Assembly (NCBI GenBank): GCA_951213105.1
Contig: OX578153.1
Coordinates: 49,277,539 to 49,341,538, forward strand
Origin: Amaurobius ferox
Taxonomy: Eukaryota; Arthropoda; Arachnida; Araneae; Amaurobiidae
Direction: 5' to 3'
DNA length: 64,000 bases
Shown one piece after another: positions 11,404 to 21,634 of the stretch. Each line of letters opens with the position of its first letter. Positions within the stretch are counted from its first letter, which is position 1. A program made the position numbers and the translations under genes. The notes under the pieces are model-generated. The model was not told where the DNA came from and made no database searches. It worked only from the letters and a program-made list of their open reading frames with translations.

Positions 11404-11617
11404 GGTGGAGGTGGGACCACAATTTAAAAAAAATATATATTTTTCTAACAACACCTAATTTATGAAAGAGACCTTATCCCATTTAGATTGTTGAAAACAG
11501 GTATCTGATATTATTTAAAAATATTTATGTTTAAATTTTTTAAAATCCAAGACCGAAAGGATTGGGGAAACACCCCCCTTAAACCCTCCGAGATTCTCGA
11601 GATTCCCATACACCCGA

Positions 11618-11741
11618 TTCACGCGATTCTGCTACTTTAAAACATCAATTCACGCGATTCTGCTACTTTAAAACACTAATTCACGCGATTCTGCTACTTT
11701 AAAACACTAATTCACGCGATTCTGCTACTTTAAAAACATGT
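11618..11741. repeat. 31-bp minisatellite, four copies
   Basis: Units starting at 11618, 11649, 11680 and 11711 share ttcacgcgattctgctactt plus an A-rich remainder. They are nearly identical, so the amplification is recent. Confidence 0.9.
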
Positions 11742-11763
11742 TTTTGTTAGTTTTTACAAGTAA

Positions 11764-12110
11764 AAAGTGTGTTTTTGAAAAAAATCGCAAAATGTCACAT
11801 TTTTCAAAAAACGCATTTTTGGTAACACTTTTGAAAAAACGCACATTTTTTAAAAATAAATGTAAAAGTGTGAAAACCTATGTTAATTCCCATAGAGAAA
11901 ACGTCATTTTGAAAAAAAATCGCAAAATGTCACATTTTTCAAAAAACGCCTTTTTGGTAACACTTTTGCAAAAACGCACATTTTTTTTACAAAAAATACA
12001 CAAAAGTGCGAAAACCCATGTTATTTCCCATAGAGAATTCAAACAATCTAAAAACCGCAATTTATTTTAAAAACGTACATTTTTGTTGTTTTTTAACGTT
12101 TTTGAAACTT
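11764..12110. repeat. 135-bp satellite-like direct repeat, two copies plus a remnant
   Basis: The segment tcgcaaaatgtcacattttt recurs at 11785 and 11920, and the following 100 bases match with few differences. A weaker third start is near 12052. The unit is rich in A5/T5 runs. The reading frame across it is a composition artefact, not a gene. Confidence 0.75.
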
Positions 12111-12274
12111 TTTGTGAAAAAACGCTAAAAGTGACACATTCTTAAAATTTATAAAACATTAACACTTAAAAAGAAGAAAAAGAAAAAAAAATCATCTGAT
12201 CCATCCTAACCTTTGACTGACTTCATGGAAAGTCACGTGCTGGTGGAAACTGCACCCCTGCTCATGAGGTGCGC

Positions 12275-12328
12275 CTATGCTTTAACATGGGAGAACTAGC
12301 ACCGCAATTTCCCCATGTTAAAGTATAG
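12275..12328. repeat. Long hairpin at the right end of the PolB element
   Basis: Arms 12275-12291 and 12312-12328 pair over 17 bp with one mismatch, around a 20-base loop. The arm contains the motif that also occurs at 6523. Confidence 0.7.
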
Positions 12329-12364
12329 CACCGCGTGAGCCAGTACCCCCTACTATTCCCTACT

Positions 12365-13055
12365 CGGGAAGCCTATTGATTGTATTTATACGTGATCGAA
12401 TGTTCAGAACCCCCCTAAATTTTCGAGTGAAATTTTAAAAAAATCGTCAAAAAATCAAAGCCTCTAATAAATTTACGCATATAGACATTTCTTATGTAAT
12501 TTTTCATTAGAAAGCGATGACATAAATTTTAGAACACTAACATGAACTTTTCTCGAGATATTGCACATTTTTCAAAAAAATATAAAAAAATCATATAAAA
12601 TAAAAAAAAAATATTTTTCATGTTCACTTTTCAAATGTAATACCATGCAATATATTTGTGACATTATTCTCGTGGATCTAGCTCGTTCCATTCATGAAAA
12701 AAGATACTTTGAGTAATACTTTTATATTTGAACGTCAATAGTCATTTATCTGCTGAAAGAATGACTTATTTCTTCGTGCATAACGTTTGGCGAGATTTTG
12801 GCGATGAATTTGGTGGGATGTCGCCAAGTTGGCGACTTTTCAATGTTAGTAAATCAACGAAAAACTCGTCAAATGGATAAAAATGACGCTAAATCAATGA
12901 AAATGACGTCTCATTAACGAAAATTCAATATCTTGGAAAGAATATAAATATCTACTATAATAATAATCTATTTTTGTTACTGTAAAAGTAGTAAATCTAT
13001 TGCATTATATAAGGAAAGTCATGTGCTGCCTACATCAGATTTTTTATATAAAAAG
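12365..13055 (+). repeat. Dispersed repeat family C, copy C1 (lacks the hairpin end)
   Basis: Starts at the 'gggaagcctattg' block, includes the ttggcg-rich core with its near-palindrome, and ends in aaggaaagtcatgtgctgcc...catcagattt. The terminal hairpin and (TG)n are missing. Confidence 0.75.
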
Positions 13056-14046
13056 TATTGTGCCATATAATTAATATTTCAAATTCATAGTGTACTGCAA
13101 ATTATAAATTTACCTTATGAATTTTACACTATCATCCCTGTTCCTGTTTTAGAAATAAAATAAGTTTTATTCTAAAATGTAATACTATGAAAATCAAAAA
13201 TTCAAATAATTTGAGCTCTAAACATGAGAATTACGAATTTACTAAATAATTAGTTTCTTTTTATCGTTCTATATATCTACACATAAAACAAATACTACAC
13301 ATAACCGTGTCCCACACTGTCCACGCATATATACGCACATAGACGGATATCTTCACTAAAAGTTTCCGAAATGTGCGCTGGAAGTCTTGAAATGGTCTTA
13401 CCCGCAAAATCTCTGATTGGAATATAGTCAGGAAATTCCTTTCTCCATACAGTAAAATGAGGAAGCAATGAAGGGAGTTTCTACGAACTATTAAGAATCG
13501 TGAGAATTTGTGAATCAGGGCTGTAGCCAGAAACGAAATTGAAAAGGGGCTGGAAGGAAATCCAAGGGGGACTCAACGGTCTTAATGAAGGGGCTTAGAA
13601 AAAACACGATAAATCATTAGAATTTATAAACCATAATAGTTACAATTATATATTTCAATTCATATAAACTATTAACAAATAATTGCATGTTGTTTATATT
13701 TGTAAGCTAGAGATGGTTATTAATGCCACTAGTATACTACTATATATCAATATTAATATATAATAATTACAATTGATTTTAATGTAAGCATTAACTAGTA
13801 ATAAGTATGTGAATAATTTATAGACACATTTTGAAAGTTAATAAAAGTTAATGCCTGATATTAACTCTTATGTACTTATCAGTTGATTTTGACTGTAAAA
13901 TGTATAACAGTGGGCCCGAAAATAATACAAAACTATCATAAATATTGCATAATTTTTAAATATTTTTAGATATATAAATACATTGATCATTAGTATAATC
14001 AGAAATTCAGCTAAATTAAAATATCTCTAAAAAGAAGCAATTTATA
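13056..14046. other. AT-rich intergenic DNA
   Basis: No gene seen. About 13500-13600 is G-rich with repeated ggggct motifs, possibly a worn transposon fragment. The rest is A/T-rich. Confidence 0.4.
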
Positions 14047-15133
14047 AAAACAAGAAATATCAGTTATGCATAAAGCATTGATTATGAAACACTTTCCAAC
14101 TCTCGACCACTCATCCTACAGCTCTTGCCCTAGGGTGAGTCGGGTGGCCTGGGTCTTCAACACTTTCCAACTCAAATGCAATTTTATTTAAAGATCTCTA
14201 AAATGCGATACATTCGACGCTGATATATTTTAAATTATTAATGTACTACAAACAACAATTTATTATATTTGAGAATTTTAAACTTCATCGAAAAATATGA
14301 ACTGTATTTAAATAACGTCATCGAAAAATAAATCGCCTGGCTCTCTTTGTAAAAGAAGTGAATTCATATCAATTTTATTCCAGATATTCATATCAATTTT
14401 ATTCCATACTTTCATATCAATTTTATTTCAGACTTTAGAGCGAAATAATTTTGCGTGAAAAAAAATTAGCAACTCATCTTACAATCACTTGTTTACATTC
14501 TGCAACCATTAAAATTAGGCTACGTTGAAGAAATATGGAAAGTTTGATGACCATTTAAACTAAGAAATATTGTTATTGCCTTGGCACTTAATATAGAATA
14601 TATATGCACAGAAAATACGCAAAAATAAAGCGGTTTTAGTACGAATGCAATCCTAATATAAATTTAAAAGAACTTTAAAAATCACGACTTTTACACTAGG
14701 GAAAATAGTGGGATGCCATATTTTATTTTGAAGTGGGTCACGTGATCTCTTTATATTATATTGGTGTAATTATTATCTTAATTTTTATTTAATAAACAAC
14801 TAAACATATTTTGCTGAATTTTTTCTTATATATATTTTATGGGATAATTTGAATATTTCCTAAAATTTTCGAAACAATTTGTTAATTTTAAAGTTGTTTT
14901 TAAAAGTAAGTCCCGTAAGGTTCAATGTATTTCATTTTCTCAACCCGGGTTCAATTCAAAACTAATTGGGTGATATTATTCATTTACATTCCCATATTTC
15001 ACACAGATCGTCTCAACGACATACTAAAATTTCATTTTAATAAAGTCATTTTAACGGCAGTTATCGTGCGAACGGAGAGACAGACAGAATGATCAAAGTC
15101 ATAAACACGTTTCAACTATGTTGGAAAGTGTTA
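14047..15133 (-). repeat. Dispersed repeat family B, copy B2
   Basis: Reverse orientation: the inner end (hairpin, then gaaacactttccaac) is at the left and the ttggaaagtgttaa terminus at 15133. It is interrupted by a small insertion at 14103-14158, and it is more diverged than B4, B7 and B9. Confidence 0.75.
14103..14158. mobile_element. 56-bp insertion flanked by a 15-bp direct repeat
   Basis: AACACTTTCCAACTC occurs at 14088-14102 and again at 14159-14173. The 56 bases between are GC-rich and absent from every other B copy. The duplication looks like a target-site duplication from a retroposed fragment. The insert itself is not recognised. Confidence 0.6.
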
Positions 15134-15666
15134 AAAAACAATTTAAAGTAGATTCTGAATGAGCCGTTTTCAACACAGTTCATGTTCTACAATTCAGGAC
15201 GCTCCGAAACATAAAATTAGGCGTTTGATGTCTAACTCCATCCATTTTATGTAGAAATTAAAACTTTTTACTTAAAAAGAACTTTCTGCGTTGAGATGAC
15301 TGATGTGTGTGGCAGCATAGTATCCAGTTGTGTACGTCAGCCAGCCTCCTTTCCTTTGCGTTCTGGAGGGAAGATCAATTAGAGTTGGACGGTCTCGTGT
15401 GACAAGCCCTGCACATTTCTCTGTCTCCAGCACGCAGCGCTGCCAAAATAGCTCGTGTGTCAAGACCGTTACAAGCATTACAGCTGTTAGATTTAAACGC
15501 TAAGTTAAAAATAAATAAGTTAATAATAAGAAGAAAGCAAACTATTTTTTTATAATCCACGAAAGAAAGTGAAATTTCATATCGATTACCCAAAGTGGAT
15601 GAGAGCGAGCGAATTTCAGCGCCGAGCGTTACAAAACACCGAATCCGGTTCAAGGTTATCTGTCCG
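15134..15666. other. Region upstream of the F-box promoter
   Basis: No gene recognised. GC content rises from about 15270 onward, which may mark an open regulatory or CpG-containing domain ahead of the promoter. Confidence 0.35.
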
Positions 15667-15845
15667 TGACGTCACTGCAGGGTTTCGTGTGCAAAGAAGC
15701 GTCTCCCACTCAGGGGCTCAGGGGCTATAGTCCTCCCTTTGACTGTCTGCTTTGTACAAAGGAAGGTGGACAAGCATGAATAGAAGAATCGCGTCTGGCT
15801 CCGTCCTTGGTCCTGTATAAATCGGAAATTGCTACTCCACTTACA
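15667..15845 (+). promoter_or_regulatory. Putative promoter of the F-box gene: CRE and TATA box
   Basis: A perfect CRE (TGACGTCA, 15667-15674) lies about 150 bases upstream of a TATA box (TATAAAT, 15816-15822). The interval is markedly GC-richer than the surroundings. Transcription would start near 15845-15850, giving a short 5' UTR before ATG 15909. The inference rests on the motif order and on the exon that follows. Confidence 0.5.
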
Positions 15846-15908
15846 TCTCTTATTTTTTTTAGTTTTATTTCTTTAAAGTTCACATCTAGTTTGGTAATAA
15901 ATCCGGCT

Positions 15909-15926
15909 ATGATGAATATTCCCAAT
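15909..15926 (+). CDS. F-box protein gene, proposed exon 1 (six codons)
   Basis: Two ATGs in a row (15909 and 15912, G at -3) open a six-codon exon, MMNIPN, that ends exactly at a strong donor (AAT|GTAAGT, 15927). It ends in phase 0. Exon 2 at 27500 begins in phase 0 with EPEELPEWDKLP and lacks its own usable start, because the bases just before it hold an in-frame TAG at 27497-27499. Joining the two needs an 11.6-kb intron made largely of repeats. The promoter motifs upstream fit. An alternative first exon elsewhere in that intron cannot be excluded. Confidence 0.5.
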
Positions 15927-16735
15927 GTAAGTATTATTAGTTTAATTTAAAAAATAATCTGATGTGAAAAATACATGTCTCTTCCTACAAATAAAATTAC
16001 AATCATGAGGGAAAATAGAAGCTCATAATGGAGCATTCCTATTACTAGATCTTTCTAAAAATATAGGCGTACTTTCCAGCTCAAGGTATGGGGATTTTAA
16101 AGGGTGTGCCTAATCTGGGAATTTCCTACTGTTATTACTAGAGCCCGGATTTTGCATATTTTTTTCCTGATTATAGGAATCTAACATATAGATCCATTTG
16201 TGGTTTTAAGGAATCTACTGTCCAAATCGTATAATGCTTATAAATACTTCCTTTGAAAGTTAGTGCCTATAAATGCCTATTTTAAGATTAATGCCTATGT
16301 AAGCCAATTTTAAGGGTTTAACCTATGCTTTAACTATCCTCCTCCTCCCCTTTTATTGGGAACAAGACCATTGCCCTACGATTGCTTTAAAAAAAGTAAA
16401 AATATATCAGTATCTGCGATAGATACAGCTTAGATAATGATTGATATTGATTCAGCATCAAATTATGAAAAACTTAGATAATCAATAAAGAATTTTACTT
16501 CCAGTTTTCTTTCCAGTTCCGGTGCGAAAATTTTCATTTTACTTTAAACGTTTATTTGACATACAGAACTTAGAGATGATAGCTGATATGGATTTAGGTC
16601 TGGAGGGGTTTGGGGTTGATTCTGGAGGGGTTTGGGGCTCACTAAGGATTTATATTTCCGGTTCTGGGGATGTCACTGCCGCTTTTTTTAAATATTTGAT
16701 TAACTATACGAAAGAGGTATACAATAAAGTTAATA
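15927..16735. other. F-box intron 1, first part
   Basis: No repeat or coding segment is clearly recognised before the SINE at 16740. Around 16595-16635 there is a short imperfect duplication of a Gly/Val-like ggaggggtttgggg motif. Confidence 0.35.
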
Positions 16736-16739
16736 ATTT

Positions 16740-16955
16740 TAACTGTTTCAACTGCTGGGACAGCTCCACACAATTTATGACGGAAACCAATGGGGTGGGG
16801 GACCACAGGAACTGTACCCCCTTCCCTCTAACCCACCAACTCTCGAATGGACTTAAAAGTCATATATATTTAATGTTGTTTTGCACGGCGGGCATCAAAC
16901 CCGTGTCTACCGTATGCTATCGTAACGCCTTAACCACTGGGCTATCTAGGCCCAA
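16740..16955 (-). mobile_element. tRNA-derived SINE (family S), old copy
   Basis: On the minus strand, a Pol III A box TAGCCCAGTGG (16934-16944) and a B box GGTTTGATGCC (16891-16901) are spaced as in a tRNA. The body that follows (gagagttggtggg...gggggtac...cctgtgg) matches the body of the copies at 22370 and 51894. The (CAA)n tail has decayed and no target-site duplication is evident. It is not a functional tRNA gene: the acceptor and anticodon stems do not form convincingly. Confidence 0.75.
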
Positions 16956-17024
16956 ATACGGTAGCCACGTGAAAGAATTCTGAATAGTTAAATATCCAGA
17001 CACAATTTTTTTTTAAATAGAATT

Positions 17025-18454
17025 TTAATACTTTACAACAAAGTTGAAAAGTGCTTATGACTTTGTTCCTTCTGTCTGTCTGACTGTCTTTCTGTCCGTT
17101 AGCAAGATAACTGCCGTAAAAAATAACTTAATCAAAATAAAATTTTAGTATGTTGTTCAGACGGTCCGTAGGACATATGGGAATATAAATGAATAATATC
17201 GCCCAATTAGTTTTGGATTCAACCCGGGTTGAAAAAATGAAATACATTGATACCTATGGGACCTAATATTTTAAACATTTTTTCAGCGGATTTAAAATTC
17301 ACAAATTGCTTCGAAAATTTTAGGTAATAGTCAAATTGTTCCATAAAATTTATGAAAAAAAATTCAGCGAAATATATTCAGTAGTTTTTTAAATAAAAAT
17401 TAAAATAATAATTACACATCTTATATGAAACGATCACGTGACCATGATATGAAACGATCACATGACCCACTTCAAAATGACCCACACAAATTGCTTCGAA
17501 AATTTTAGGTAATATTCAAATTATTCCAAAAATATATAAAAAAAAATTCAATAAAATATATTCAGTAGTTTTTTAAATAAAAATTACAATAATAATTGCA
17601 CCTCTTATATGAATCGATGATTGAAATGCTCTTATATGAAGCGATGACCATGATTGAAAAGATCAGCGAAAAAAATGAGTAATTTTATAAATAAAAATTA
17701 AAATAATAATAACACCTCTTATATGAAACGATCACATGACCACGAGATGAAAAGATCACGTGACTCACTTCAAAATGATATATGGCATCCATCTTGTCGC
17801 AAAATCCTGATTTTTAAAGTTCTTTTAATTCATATTGAGTGTTGTATCCGTCCTAAAACCACTTTATTTTTGCTGAAATTCTGTGCATCTACATACTGAA
17901 ACAACGCAATTACAATATATTTCAGTTTAGAAGCTTAACCAATTTTGATTATTTCTACAACGAAGCCTATTTTTCACTTATGTGTAAACAGCAAAATATG
18001 TAGAATGAGTTGTATTAGAATTGCTGAATTTCGTTAACACAAAATTATTTAGCCCATGGAGTCTGCATAGCTGATATGAATGAAATATTCATTCATTTTA
18101 CAAAGAGAAGGACGATTTTTTTCGATGAAGTTTAAAGCATAGAGTTTAATTACTTGTAGCTCCATGGTCTTAATTTTTAAATAAAATAAATCATTATAGT
18201 ATTGTGATGAATGAAATGGATGAGAAATTGTTTATGAATGAAATGCTGCTTTTATAGAGAGAGCCAGGCGCGTTATTTTTTCTATGACGTCATTTGAGTG
18301 AATTTCAGTTGTTTTCGATGAAGTTTTCAAATATAATAAATTATCGTACTATTATGATAATTCTAAAATTACTACTGAGGAATAAATCGCATTTTAGAGA
18401 TGTGTAAACCAGGTAATATATATTTCAATGCCGTTATTTGAATGAAGTTCATTT
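17025..18454 (+). repeat. Dispersed repeat family B, copy B3, with internal duplications
   Basis: Begins with the tactttacaacaaagttg hairpin end and (CTGT)n. The block acaaattgcttcgaaaattt...gatcacatgaccc is repeated at about 17301 and 17487, with a third partial unit to about 17790. The unit stops about 300 bases short of its normal end, where B4 starts head to tail. Confidence 0.8.
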
Positions 18455-19760
18455 TTAACACTTTACAACAAAGTTGAAAAGTGTTTATGACTTTGTTCAT
18501 TCTGTCTGTCTGTCTTTCTGTCCGTTAGCACGATAACTTCCGTAAAAATGACTTAATCAAAATGAAATTTTAGTATGTTGTTCAGACGGTCTGTAGGACC
18601 TATGGGAATATAAATGAATAATATCACCCAATTAGTTTTGGATTGAATCCGGGTTGAAAAAATGAAATACATTGAGCCCTATGGGACCTAATTTTTCAAA
18701 CATTTTTTAAGCGGATTTAAAATTCGCAAATTGCTTCGAAAATTTTAGGTAATAGTCAAATTGTTCCATAAAATTTATGAAAAAAAAATTCAGCGAAATA
18801 TATTCAGTAGTTTTTTAAATAAAAATTAAAATAATAATTACACATCTTATATGAAACGATCACGTGACCATGATATGAAACGATCACATGACCCACTTCA
18901 AAATGATATATGGCATCCATCTTGTTTCTAAATCGTGATTTTTTAAAGTTCTTTTGAATTCATATTGTGTGTTGAATCCGTCCTAAAACTACTTTATTTT
19001 TGCTTAAATTCTGTGCATCTACATACTAAAACAACACAATGACAATATATTTGAGTTTAAATTCTCATTCAAATTTGATTATTTCTACAACTAAGCCTAT
19101 TTTTCACCTATGTAAAATGTAAACAGCAAAATATGTAGAATGAGTTGTATTAGAATTACTGTATTTCTTTAACTCAAAATAATTCAGTCCATGGAGTCTG
19201 CATGGCTGATATGAATGAAATATTAATTGATTTTATAAACAGAAGGACGATTTTTTTCGATGAAATTTTAAGCATAGAGTTTATGAATTGTAGCTCCATG
19301 GTCTTAATTTTTAAATAAAATAAATTATTATAGTATTGTGATGAATGAAATGAATGGGAGAAAGTTATGAATGAAATCCTGCTTTTATAGAGAGACCCAG
19401 GCGTGTTATTTTTTCTATGACGTCATTTGAATTTATTTCAGTTGTTTTCGATGAAGTTTTCAAATATAATAAATTATCGTAGTATTATGATAGTTTTAAA
19501 AATATTACCGTGGAATGTATTGCATTTTAGAGATATTTAAACCAGGCAATTTATATTCCAATGCCGTCATTTGAATGAAGTTCATTTTTTTCAATGAAGG
19601 TTTAAGTTTTCAAATATAATAAATCAGTGTAGTATTGTGATAAGTTTTAAAATATTACCGAGGAATGTATTGCATATTTTCGACTTTTATAAATAAAATT
19701 GCATTGAAGTTGGAGAGTGTTTCATAATCAATGCTTTAAGCATGATTGATCTTTCTTGTT
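18455..19760 (+). repeat. Dispersed repeat family B, copy B4 (full length)
   Basis: A good reference copy, about 1.3 kb. It starts with the hairpin AACACTTTACAAC / GTTGAAAAGTGTT followed by (CTGT)n. The interior has aacccgggttg-like and ATGACGTCAT blocks. It ends with gttggagagtgttt, the atcaatgc/gcatgattgat hairpin and ctttcttgtt. No ORF. Confidence 0.85.
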
Positions 19761-20084
19761 TTTTTAGAAGAAAATTTGAAAAATCTATATCGTTAGTTTA
19801 CATGTTAGTCTATCGTTAGTCTAAATATACTGAATTGGACAATGTACTCCGTTGCGGGATAGATACCCCCCCCCCCCTAGAGAGCTAATGACGTCACGAA
19901 CGCAAAAGTAAAATTGTATCACAGCTATTTTTCACTATAATGATTGAATCTATGAAGTTTCGTGCCATTGAGTCATGATTTACCCCTTTTATGCTTAATT
20001 ATATCAAATGTTGTCCTATGTTACCATGTTAAGGAAATATAAAATTTCGAAATTTACCTTCAAAATTAAAATAATAAAAATCCA
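19761..20084. other. Spacer between B4 and repeat E1
   Basis: Contains a C13 run near 19867 and a CRE-like TGACGTCA at 19889-19896. No gene seen. Confidence 0.35.
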
Positions 20085-20345
20085 TCTAGTTCCAGATATT
20101 TCCTTAACAAATAAAGATATAATGTTTCGTGGAAATCCTTTAATATTTATGACAGGCATCGTGCACAAAAGAAATCGACCACAGACCACAGACAAATGAC
20201 AGACAGAGAAATGGACATCACTCTGAAAATAGCCAAAACGTGATAAGGAGATCTTAAAATATTTGGCATCAAAATCTCGAAATCGAAAATTTTTGTGGAA
20301 GCAGTACGTTCTCTTACTACTCGTACATTCAAAAGTATGAGGAAC
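20085..20345 (+). repeat. Dispersed repeat family E, copy E1
   Basis: Matches the reverse complement of 55380-55617 over about 230 bases, including tttcgtggaaatcctttaatattt, a cagaca-rich stretch and gacatcactc. Function unknown. Confidence 0.6.
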
Positions 20346-20639
20346 TATAAATTGCGAAAAAAATGGCTATTTTCTTAACAAATTTTAACATAAATGTATT
20401 TTATAGTATTTTTTCAATTTTTTAAAAAGTTATTGAAAATTTGAAGGTTCCTGTTTAGACTTGATCGAAAATCAATACCTGACATTTATTGATTGGAAAA
20501 ATTTCGATTTTATTGGATATTGTCACATTCAATTTTATTAGACATTTATTGGACAGTCGAATGTTTTTCGCAAATTCTGATTTCCGTCGTATGACGGACA
20601 TACATTCTAGTATGTAAAAAATCCTCTTCTCTCTATTTG

Positions 20640-20825
20640 TCTGTAATATTTGGTGATGTATTTGCAAACTTGGCAAACAATCTAGCAAAGTATCGCCAAA
20701 TTCAACGTTAAAAACACAGTATCGTGGATATTATACATTACTTTTTGACTCTAAAAGGAGTAAATTTATTGCATTATATAAGGAAAGTCATTTGTTGCTC
20801 ACATCAGATTTTTTTTTCCATTTTA
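20640..20825 (+). repeat. Family C, terminal fragment C2
   Basis: Degenerate ttggcaaac core, then gcattatataaggaaagtc and cacatcagatttttt, the constant C end. Confidence 0.6.
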
Positions 20826-21634
20826 AAAAAGTGTTTGGAAAAATTCCAATTTAATTCGATTTGCTCACTTAGTTCGATAGATATAGCTCTCTACGTGTAA
20901 CAAAATAAAATGTCTAATTTCTCCAGAGTGGACCATGCTAAGTTTTAGATTCTAGTGTTAATTCATTTCTTGTTAAATGTGCCCACAAAGCAGTCACGCA
21001 TTTGATGATAGTATATTTATTTTATTTTTCATGCATTTTTCCACATTAGATTCAAAATATGAAAAAACTGAGAACGGGGTATACAACGTCTTATAAATCA
21101 CTGCATTCGCTTATAAATAAAACATTAGTAGTATAGATATATGCTTTGTTGGTGGCAAACAGTTTTACATACAACTGTTTTTTGGAAAAATCTTGTCTTG
21201 AAATATCCGTTTTTCAGAATTTGATATAGATAAAAATCAGATGATGCCTAATATGGATTCAGCATCAAATTCTGAAAGGGCAGAGGGGTTTACTAAGGAT
21301 CTTCACTTTCCATTGATTTTTTTTCATTTCTGGTTCAAAATTTTTCATTTTTGAAGTTCGTTACAGGATTAAAATAATATTGCTTTCCCATAGAAATTTT
21401 ATATGCGAACACTTTTCATTCTGGGAATATGAATTTTGTCATTAGGATGGATAATTTTAATCTAACCATAAAGCAATTTTATAAAATAGTGGCACATTAA
21501 ATATATTTAAGTTTGCAAAATTTTGAAACTTATTTTAAAAATTTAAATTTTTTATTAAAATTTTAGTTTATAAAATACAGAGTTTTACTAGCTTCAAATA
21601 ACAAAAACGATTTTCATATTGGTGTACTATTTAA
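20826..21634. other. AT-rich intron 1 sequence
   Basis: No gene or clear repeat seen. Short matches to 16440-16640 (around 21240-21310, attcagcatcaaatt) suggest a worn duplicate. Confidence 0.35.

Larger units (their letters stand above)
6523..12341 (+). mobile_element. Candidate limits of a Polinton/adintovirus-type PolB element
   Basis: The PolB pseudogene lies between two related short motifs. On the left is CTATACTTTAAC immediately followed by GCGTGAGCC (6523-6543). On the right is the inverted GTTAAAGTATAG (12317-12328) followed by GCGTGAGCC (12333-12341). The 12-bp motifs are inverted relative to each other, as terminal repeats would be, but GCGTGAGCC is direct. At 5.8 kb this is far shorter than a full Polinton (about 15-20 kb). 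No integrase, ATPase, protease or capsid gene was seen, so it is either a deletion derivative or the limits are wrong. Confidence 0.35.

Noticed and set aside
11738..12070. A 110-codon Lys/Phe-rich protein
   Set aside because: The frame runs across a 135-bp direct repeat; its composition is that of A/T runs and there is no domain.
12365..13055. Family C as a terminal-inverted-repeat (cut-and-paste) element
   Set aside because: The inverted motif is at the extreme end on one side but set 20-40 bp inward on the other, and no target duplication was found around any copy.
16886..16960. A tRNA gene on the minus strand
   Set aside because: A and B boxes are good, but acceptor and anticodon stems do not pair well and the segment runs straight into a SINE body shared with other copies.
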